NCBI GenBank assembly: GCA_017961965.1
Contig: JAGCWG010000109.1
Span: forward strand, 1 to 6,590
Direction: 5' to 3'
DNA length: 6,590 nt
Origin: Bacteroidaceae bacterium
GTDB taxonomy: Bacteria; Bacteroidota; Bacteroidia; Bacteroidales; Bacteroidaceae
Each line of letters begins with the position of its first letter. Positions within the stretch are counted from its first letter, which is position 1. Positions 1 through 4,524 of the stretch are shown in pieces. The position numbers and the translations under genes were made by a program. The notes beneath the pieces were generated by a model that saw nothing but the letters and a program-made list of their open reading frames with translations, did no database searches and was not told where the DNA came from.

Positions 1-49
1 TACTTGGTTTGGGACCAAGGGGTCGCACGTTCGAGTCGTGTCATCCCGA
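1..49 (+). tRNA. tRNA-Pro (anticodon UGG), 5' truncated by window edge
   Basis: The 3' part of a proline tRNA. The anticodon arm is visible: stem CTTGG (3-7) pairs with CCAAG (15-19), and the 7-base loop carries TGG at 10-12, which reads proline codons. The T arm has stem GCACG paired with CGTGT around the loop TTCGAGT. The 3' acceptor strand CATCCCG (42-48) would pair with a CGGGATG lying before the window, which is typical of tRNA-Pro. The discriminator is A49. CTAA follows, so CCA is not encoded and must be added after transcription. The D arm and 5' acceptor strand are outside the window. Confidence 0.93.
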
Positions 50-74
50 CTAACATTAAGCGATAGAAGCTTAA

Positions 75-149
75 GGGCGTTTAGCTCAGCTGGTTCAGAG
101 CATCTGCCTTACAAGCAGAGGGTCGGCGGTTCGAATCCGTCAACGCCCA
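75..149 (+). tRNA. tRNA-Val (anticodon UAC)
   Basis: A complete cloverleaf can be drawn. The acceptor strand GGGCGTT (75-81) pairs with AACGCCC (142-148). The D stem is GCTC (84-87) with GAGC (98-101). The anticodon stem TCTGC (103-107) pairs with GCAGA (115-119) around a loop with TAC at 110-112, which reads valine codons. The T stem GGCGG (125-129) pairs with CCGTC (137-141), with one G-T pair, around TTCGAAT. The discriminator is A149 and CCA is not encoded. It lies 25 bases after the tRNA-Pro with no terminator between them, so the two are probably one transcript ending at the hairpin at 174. Confidence 0.97.
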
Positions 150-173
150 CTAAAGTATAACTTATTATTTATG

Positions 174-207
174 AAAAGGAGAGATTTTGTCTCTCCTTTT
201 TTGTTTT
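174..207 (+). terminator. Intrinsic terminator of the tRNA transcript
   Basis: A perfect 11-bp stem: AAAAGGAGAGA (174-184) pairs with TCTCTCCTTTT (190-200) around the 5-base loop TTTTG. The stem runs into a T-rich tract (197-207, with one G at 203). It lies 25 bases after tRNA-Val and before the parA promoter, so it separates the tRNA transcript from parA. The matching A-run at the stem base means it could also work weakly on the other strand, but no - strand gene ends here. Confidence 0.9.
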
Positions 208-221
208 CTTTAACACTAAAA

Positions 222-262
222 TGTTTCACGATTGTTGTTATTGTTCCACGGATTTTTCTTAT
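222..262 (+). repeat. Tandem repeat with parS-like half-sites before parA
   Basis: Two adjacent units, 222-241 and 242-262. The first nine bases are TGTTTCACG in unit 1 and TGTTCCACG in unit 2 (8/9 identical). Skipping one extra G at 251, the following 11 bases match at 9 of 11. Each nine-base start equals the left half, including the central CG, of the established chromosomal parS palindrome TGTTNCACGTGAAACA that ParB recognises. The right halves are absent, so neither unit is a full parS. Unit 2 runs into the -7 box of the parA promoter. A role as a ParB operator for autoregulation is inference. Confidence 0.6.
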
Positions 263-267
263 CTTTG
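234..267 (+). promoter_or_regulatory. Bacteroidetes-type promoter for parA
   Basis: The -7 element TATCTTTG (260-267) fits the Bacteroidetes consensus TAnnTTTG exactly. The -33 element is less certain. GTTG at 234-237 is 22 bases upstream, just beyond the usual 19-21; TTG at 241-243 is too close at 16. Transcription would start near 273-275, giving a leader of about 65 bases before parA. Both candidate -33 motifs lie inside the tandem repeat at 222-262, so a protein bound there would probably block this promoter. Confidence 0.65.
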
Positions 268-290
268 CAAGCAAAATGAACGTAAGAGAG

Positions 291-313
291 AGAAACACGC
301 CAATTGTGTTTCT
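291..313 (+). promoter_or_regulatory. Hairpin in the parA leader
   Basis: A perfect 8-bp inverted repeat: AGAAACAC (291-298) with GTGTTTCT (306-313) and loop GCCAATT. A second, outer pairing is possible between CAAGCAA (268-274) and TTGCTTG (313-319), although its left arm may lie at or before the transcription start. The hairpin ends about 25 bases before the chosen parA start and has no U-tract, so it is not a terminator. The arms contain GAAACA and TGTTTC, the outer parts of parS in the reverse arrangement. It could be an mRNA structure or a DNA operator; the sequence does not decide. Confidence 0.45.
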
Positions 314-325
314 TGCTTGAATGAA

Positions 326-332
326 AAAGGAA
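326..332 (+). promoter_or_regulatory. Ribosome binding site supporting the parA start at 339
   Basis: AAAGGAA lies six bases before the ATG at 339. An in-frame ATG at 321 lies upstream of this motif and would add six residues (MKKELS) not normally seen in ParA proteins. The position of the motif favours 339. Shine-Dalgarno signals are often weak in Bacteroidetes, so this is supporting evidence only. Confidence 0.5.
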
Positions 333-338
333 TTAAGT

Positions 339-1100
339 ATGGGAAAAATCATTGCTTTGGCAAATCAGAAAGGTGGAGTTGGTAAAACCACGACTGCTAT
401 TAACCTTGCAGCGTCGCTTGCAACTCTCGAAAAGAAGGTACTTGTTGTTGATGCCGACCCTCAGGCAAATGCATCGTCTGGTCTTGGTGTCGATATCCAA
501 CAGGTTGAGTCGTCAATATACGACTGTATCGTAAATAATGCTGATCCACATGAATCAATATATACAACAGATATAGACGGCTTGGATATTATCCCAAGCC
601 ACATAGACCTTGTTGGTGCAGAGATAGAGATGCTTAACGTAGAGAAACGTGAGACAGTACTCAAGCGTATTCTTGACCCTATGCGAGCTGAGTATGACTA
701 CATTCTTATCGACTGTTCTCCTTCTTTAGGTCTTATCACTGTAAACTCTTTGACTGCGGCTGATTCTGTCATTATTCCTGTTCAGTGTGAATATTTTGCA
801 CTTGAGGGAATCAGCAAGCTTCTCAATACAATCAAGATTATCAAGTCAAAGCTCAATCGTAACCTTGAGATTGAAGGCTTCCTCCTCACTATGTTCGATT
901 CACGTTTGCGTCTCGCAAATCAGATTTATGATGAGGTTAAGCGTCACTTCCAGGAACTCGTGTTCAAATCTGTTATCGAGCGTAACGTCAAGTTGGGCGA
1001 AGCTCCATCACATGGTATTCCTTGTATCTTGTATGATGCAGAATCAAAGGGCTCAAAGAACTATGTTTCCTTGGCTCGAGAGTTGATTGCTCGTGGCTAA
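339..1100 (+). CDS. parA: ParA/Soj chromosome partitioning ATPase
   Basis: A cytoplasmic Walker-type ATPase that binds DNA non-specifically as an ATP dimer and moves or positions ParB-bound origin DNA during chromosome segregation. The 253-residue product has the usual length of a small chromosomal ParA/Soj (MinD/ParA superfamily, no N-terminal helix-turn-helix). The deviant Walker A motif KGGVGKTT is at residues 11-18, with both lysines present. Switch I DADPQAN starts at residue 38, and Walker [11 protein letters not shown] is at 122-131 with D125. The start at 339 gives [13 protein letters not shown], the usual N-terminus, and is supported by AAAGGAA at 326-332; an ATG at 321 is the alternative. 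It has its own promoter at 260-267 and is followed 165 bases later by parB, its partner. No key residue is missing. Possible control by ParB at the upstream half-sites is inference. Confidence 0.97.
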   Translation: MGKIIALANQKGGVGKTTTAINLAASLATLEKKVLVVDADPQANASSGLGVDIQQVESSIYDCIVNNADPHESIYTTDIDGLDIIPSHIDLVGAEIEMLNVEKRETVLKRILDPMRAEYDYILIDCSPSLGLITVNSLTAADSVIIPVQCEYFALEGISKLLNTIKIIKSKLNRNLEIEGFLLTMFDSRLRLANQIYDEVKRHFQELVFKSVIERNVKLGEAPSHGIPCILYDAESKGSKNYVSLARELIARG

Positions 1101-1265
1101 GTCTTTTTCTGTTTGCATCTCCATTGCTCGCTTTGCATAAGTATCATGTTTGTGGAGTGTAAATATGGTGTTTTTGCTTCGTAAACATACGCTTTATGTA
1201 TCGTATATATGATGTATGTTAAGGTGTGGGCAGATGCTATTAACCGTTAAATAATCGCTATCAAG

Positions 1266-2138
1266 ATGGCAGTAAAAAAGAAATTCACAGCATTGGGTCG
1301 TGGACTTGATGCCCTCATATCTACGGAAGAGGTTCAGCCAGAAGGCTCTTCCACTATCAACGAGATTGACCTCGGTCTCATCTATGCCAATCCTAATCAG
1401 CCTCGTCGTGAGTTTGATGAAGAGGCACTTCAGGAGTTGGCTGATTCTATTTCGGAAATAGGTATTATCCAGCCTATCACTCTTCGTGAGCAGGAGGATG
1501 GCAAATATATGATTATTGCGGGTGAACGTCGTTTTCGTGCATCGCAAAAGGCAGGACTCCGTTCAATCCCTGCATATATCCGTAAGGCTTCTGACGAGAA
1601 TGTGATGGAGATGGCTCTTATCGAGAATATCCAGCGTCAGGATCTTAACTCTATAGAGATTGCGCTTACTTATCAGCATTTGATTGACCAGTACGGACTC
1701 ACTCAAGAGAAACTATCAGACAGGGTAGGTAAGAAGCGTGCAACCGTTGCTAATTTCCTTCGTCTTCTCAAGCTTCCTGCACCTGTTCAGGTGGCTCTTC
1801 AGAATCACGACATTGATACTGGTCATGCGCGTGCACTTCTTGCTCTTGATGATCCAAAGGCTCAGGTTAAGCTCTTCAAGGAGATTCTTCAGAAGGGGTA
1901 CTCTGTACGCAAGGTCGAGGAAATCATCAAGCAGATGAATGAGGGAGGTAATGCTCCTACTGATTCTAAGAAGAAGCCTGCTTTGTTGCCAGAGTTTGAC
2001 GGCCTTCGTCAGGAATTGTCAAACAAGATTGGTTCTAACGTGAGTGTTTCATGTGCAAAGAATGGTTCTGGTAAGGTTACATTCTCATTCAAGAATGCTG
2101 ATGACCTTAGAAGAATTGTGGCGATGTTGAACGTGTAA
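1266..2138 (+). CDS. parB: ParB/Spo0J chromosome partitioning protein
   Basis: A CTP-dependent DNA clamp that loads at parS sites near the origin, spreads along DNA and stimulates ParA ATPase activity. The product has 290 residues, normal for chromosomal ParB. The N-terminal ALGRGLDALI (9-18) is the conserved ParA-contacting segment. The ParB/Srx CTPase domain begins with NPNQPRR (42-48) and includes the CTP-binding motif GERRFRA (86-92) and ENIQRQDLN (120-128). A helix-turn-helix spans about 146-168 (TQEKLSDRVGKKRATV...), followed by the conserved GHARALL segment. A charged linker near 225-240 leads to the C-terminal dimerisation domain, which ends in LRRIVAMLNV. The ATG at 1266 gives the conserved N-terminus, but no Shine-Dalgarno sequence is visible. 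I see no clear promoter in the parA-parB gap, so co-transcription with parA is likely. Confidence 0.97.
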   Translation: MAVKKKFTALGRGLDALISTEEVQPEGSSTINEIDLGLIYANPNQPRREFDEEALQELADSISEIGIIQPITLREQEDGKYMIIAGERRFRASQKAGLRSIPAYIRKASDENVMEMALIENIQRQDLNSIEIALTYQHLIDQYGLTQEKLSDRVGKKRATVANFLRLLKLPAPVQVALQNHDIDTGHARALLALDDPKAQVKLFKEILQKGYSVRKVEEIIKQMNEGGNAPTDSKKKPALLPEFDGLRQELSNKIGSNVSVSCAKNGSGKVTFSFKNADDLRRIVAMLNV

Positions 2139-2243
2139 GAATTAGAAATTGGGAATAGGGAATGTGGAATTGTTTGTGTATCGTTACAAGCTATTATGAA
2201 ACCATCTTCATAAGACTTATTCCTATTAAGATTCTTCTGATTC
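2139..2243 (+). repeat. Degenerate heptad repeat with a partial inverted arm, after parB
   Basis: Immediately after the parB stop, five consecutive 7-base units (2139-2173) share the form GAATnnG: GAATTAG, AAATTGG, GAATAGG, GAATGTG and GAATTGT. Part of this is repeated in inverted orientation about 55 bases downstream. GAATTAGAA (2139-2147) matches the complement of 2235-2243 at 8 of 9 positions, and AATAGGGAAT (2154-2163) matches the complement of 2219-2227 apart from one extra G. The layout resembles the clearer element at 4371-4493 but is much more degraded. The rest of the 144-base gap holds no gene and no clear promoter. Confidence 0.45.
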
Positions 2244-2282
2244 GTAAATTAATTACAAAGGCGAGTACTGACTTGCAGAAAA

Positions 2283-3071
2283 GTGCTAATAAATCATTTT
2301 TTACATAGAATAATCGTTTTGTCAATGGTACTGCTTTCACATGGTTATGCGTGTGCAAAGCAGGCATTTTCTGTCCCTGACGATAGTGTTGTGACAGATT
2401 CTGCGGCTGTTGTTCGTGTCGATAGTGTAAAGATTGGTGCGCCAGTAGAAATGGCAGAAGTCGATACCGTCGTCGTCGATTCGGCAGTTCGTCTTATGAC
2501 AGCCATGTCTGCCGAGTCGCTTAGTACAACAGACAATAATATTCCCATTAAGAATGAACGATGGATTCCAGATCCAAAGAAGTCAATGTGGCTTGCCATC
2601 GTTTTTCCTGGTGGAGGACAGATATACAATAGGAAATACTGGAAACTGCCTATTATATATGGTGGATTCATGGGTTGCTTCTATGCTTTGAACTGGAACA
2701 ATACGATGTACCGTGACTACTCACAGGCTTACATCGATATTATGGACAGCGATGAGAATACCAAGAGTTTTATGAACTTTCTTCCTGCGGGTTACAACGT
2801 GGAGCAGAATATGTCGCGTTTGCAGGATTTGTTCAAGCGTAAGAAAAACTTCTACAGGCGCTATCGTGACATGAGTCTCTTCTGCATGATTGGTGTTTAC
2901 TTGATTTCTATCGTCGATGCCTACGTCGATGCAGAGATGTCAAGTTTCGATATCAGCAAGGATCTATCTATAAAGTTGTCACCAGCCGTGATAAACGACC
3001 GTCTGAATGCAAGGACAATGCCTTCGCTCAATGGTTCGTCGTATGGAATAAATTGTAGTTTGAACTTTTAG
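2283..3071 (+). CDS. DUF5683 domain-containing membrane protein
   Basis: Function unknown. The 262-residue product has a hydrophobic N-terminus (about 10-19) that looks like a signal peptide ending in ACA, with cleavage after residue 25. A low-complexity stretch (31-71) follows, rich in short V-D-S/T-V units. From residue 93, the segment WIPDPKKSMWLAIVFPGGGQIYN plus RKYWKLPIIYGG is what I recognise as DUF5683, a Bacteroidetes family. Hydrophobic segments lie near 101-110, 121-138 and 198-212, and a basic region (184-196) precedes the last. The start is GTG at 2283. The first in-frame ATG, at 2325, would remove most of the signal peptide, and an in-frame stop at 2250-2252 limits extension. The stop is three bases before the transglycosylase ATG, so the two are almost certainly one transcript. 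An envelope role is inferred from the signal peptide and neighbours. Confidence 0.85.
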   Translation: MLINHFLHRIIVLSMVLLSHGYACAKQAFSVPDDSVVTDSAAVVRVDSVKIGAPVEMAEVDTVVVDSAVRLMTAMSAESLSTTDNNIPIKNERWIPDPKKSMWLAIVFPGGGQIYNRKYWKLPIIYGGFMGCFYALNWNNTMYRDYSQAYIDIMDSDENTKSFMNFLPAGYNVEQNMSRLQDLFKRKKNFYRRYRDMSLFCMIGVYLISIVDAYVDAEMSSFDISKDLSIKLSPAVINDRLNARTMPSLNGSSYGINCSLNF

Positions 3072-3074
3072 GAC

Positions 3075-4364
3075 ATGATGTATAATATGAAATATATATT
3101 GCTTTCTTCATTCTTGTTCCTGTCATCATGTGCTTTTGCGCAGAATGTGACTGGAAATGATGATGACAAGACAGAAGATATTGATTTGCCAGAGGGAATG
3201 TTAGTTTCCGATGAAGAATTGATGGAAGACTATGTGAACAAGGAGAATCTTCACGTCATTGCCAATCCTGCCATCAAGGATTTGTCATACGACGATTCTG
3301 TCCTTGTGAGCCGCCTTCTTCGCATCCCTACAACTATAGAGATGCCGCTCAATAATGTTACTCGCAAGTTTATTGAACAGTATTCCAATAAGCGTAAGCG
3401 TTCTGTGGCAATCATGCTTGGTAGTGCCAACTTCTATATGCCTATTTTCGAGGAAGCGTTGGAACGCTACGGACTTCCACTCGAACTCAAGTACCTACCT
3501 GTTATCGAGTCAGGACTTCGTCCTTCTGCCACTTCACGAGTAGGTGCAGCAGGTCTTTGGCAGTTCATGATTCATACTGGTAAGCGTTATGGACTTGAGA
3601 TAAACACACTCGTTGATGAACGTCGTGACCCAGTCAAGTCATCTGATGCAGCTGCTCGTTACCTCAAGGATTTGTATGATATGTTCGGTGACTGGGGACT
3701 TGCCATTTCTGCCTACAACTGTGGAGAAGGTAACGTGCAGAAGGCTATACTTCGCTCAGGCAATACCGACCATGCTGATTTCTGGACTGTATATGACCGT
3801 TTGCCAAGAGAGACACGAGGCTATATGCCAGCCTTCATTGCGGCAAACTACATCATGAACTATTATTGTGATCACGGCATCAACCCGTACGAGGCTTCAT
3901 TGCCTGTGGAGTCAGATACGGTTGTTGTAAAGGCAGAACTCAAGTTCTCTCAGATTGCCTCGGTATGTGGTATCTCGATGGAGGAACTTCGTGCACTCAA
4001 TCCGCAGTATCGTCGTGACATCATTCCTATGGGATATGCTCTTCGCCTCCCATCTTCAGCTATTGAGCAGTATGTGACACATGAGGTGGAGATTGCGACT
4101 ACAACTCCTACCGATGGTTCAATCCGTCGTCCTGTTGTGGAAGACCCGGAGACATGGCGTCAGACAACGGCAAGGAACAATAAGAGAGGCAGGAATATAG
4201 CCGCGGTTAGTACTGCTGGGGCAAAATACCATACTGTCAGGAGTAACGAAACACTTGGTAGCATTGCACAAAAATACCATACAACGGTTAAGGCTTTGCA
4301 ACGCTTAAACGGAATGGGTAAGAAGACGCTTATCAATGCAGGAAAGGCTATTCGTGTCAAGTAA
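3075..4364 (+). CDS. mltD: MltD-like lytic transglycosylase (GH23/SLT) with LysM repeats
   Basis: An exported enzyme of the MltD type, which cleaves the MurNAc-GlcNAc bond of peptidoglycan to leave 1,6-anhydroMurNAc ends. The product has 429 residues. The signal sequence (1-22) ends LSSCAFAQ, which can be read as a lipobox (LSSC, Cys19) or as a signal peptidase I site (AFA, then Q23). The SLT domain spans about 118-265. The catalytic glutamate is E145 in VIESGLRPSA, followed by GAAGLWQFM (157-165) and the family motif AYNCGEGNV (213-221). A degenerate LysM lies at about 283-326 and a clear C-terminal LysM at 385-428; LysM binds glycan strands. ATGs at 3075, 3078 and 3087 are all possible starts; 3087 (MKYILL) also gives a good signal peptide, and AGGA (3070-3073) best fits 3078. 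It follows the DUF5683 gene by three bases. Confidence 0.93.
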   Translation: MMYNMKYILLSSFLFLSSCAFAQNVTGNDDDKTEDIDLPEGMLVSDEELMEDYVNKENLHVIANPAIKDLSYDDSVLVSRLLRIPTTIEMPLNNVTRKFIEQYSNKRKRSVAIMLGSANFYMPIFEEALERYGLPLELKYLPVIESGLRPSATSRVGAAGLWQFMIHTGKRYGLEINTLVDERRDPVKSSDAAARYLKDLYDMFGDWGLAISAYNCGEGNVQKAILRSGNTDHADFWTVYDRLPRETRGYMPAFIAANYIMNYYCDHGINPYEASLPVESDTVVVKAELKFSQIASVCGISMEELRALNPQYRRDIIPMGYALRLPSSAIEQYVTHEVEIATTTPTDGSIRRPVVEDPETWRQTTARNNKRGRNIAAVSTAGAKYHTVRSNETLGSIAQKYHTTVKALQRLNGMGKKTLINAGKAIRVK

Positions 4365-4370
4365 GATATA

Positions 4371-4493
4371 TAATGAGTAATTAGTAATGAGAAATAAGTA
4401 ATAACTGTGTAACAGTCAGATAACTTACGGGTACAATGTGAGTTTGTTCTGAACCGAAGCTATTACTCATTGCTAATTACTCATTTCTCATAA
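4371..4493 (+). repeat. Intergenic inverted repeat with heptad-built arms
   Basis: The mltD-rel gap holds an inverted repeat. The left arm 4372-4396 matches the complement of 4461-4485 at 23 of 25 positions, with one mismatch that would be a G-U pair in RNA; the spacer is 64 bases. Each arm is a run of five 7-base units close to TAATnAG (left 4371-4405, right 4459-4493 on the complement). The spacer contains a small hairpin, ACTGT-GTA-ACAGT (4404-4416), and a short palindrome, GTTCTGAAC (4446-4454). It encodes no protein. It could fold as a large hairpin in mRNA between mltD and rel. The T-run needed for a + strand terminator is missing after the right arm. It resembles non-coding dispersed repeats or a MITE-like element; no target duplication is obvious. 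Confidence 0.75.
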
Positions 4494-4524
4494 AAATGGG
4501 TATTAACGGTAAAAGAATGTGGTT

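Noticed and set aside
321..338. ATG at 321 as the parA start
   Set aside because: It adds six residues ahead of the conserved [13 protein letters not shown] start and lies upstream of the AAAGGAA motif that fits the ATG at 339.
647..656. ACGTGAGACA inside parA as part of a parS site
   Set aside because: It matches only the right side of parS with one mismatch, the left half is absent, and it lies in coding sequence. I found no full parS palindrome (no CACGTG core) anywhere in the window.
1184..1220. Inverted repeat AACATAC / GTATGTT in the parA-parB gap
   Set aside because: A 7-bp stem with a 23-base loop in very AT-rich sequence is weak. It has no T-run and no link to a recognisable promoter, so chance is a sufficient explanation.
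1194..1547. Open reading frame on the - strand over the start of parB
   Set aside because: It is the antisense shadow of a well-supported parB, and its product has no recognisable motif. The same applies to the other - strand and alternative-frame reading frames over parA, DUF5683, mltD and rel.
4439..4446. TGAGTTTG as a -7 box for rel
   Set aside because: It has one mismatch to TAnnTTTG at an important base, and no TTTG-like -33 element lies at the right distance.
4497..4499. ATG at 4497 as the rel start
   Set aside because: It is not in the rel reading frame, and an in-frame stop at 4510-4512 separates the rel frame from anything upstream.
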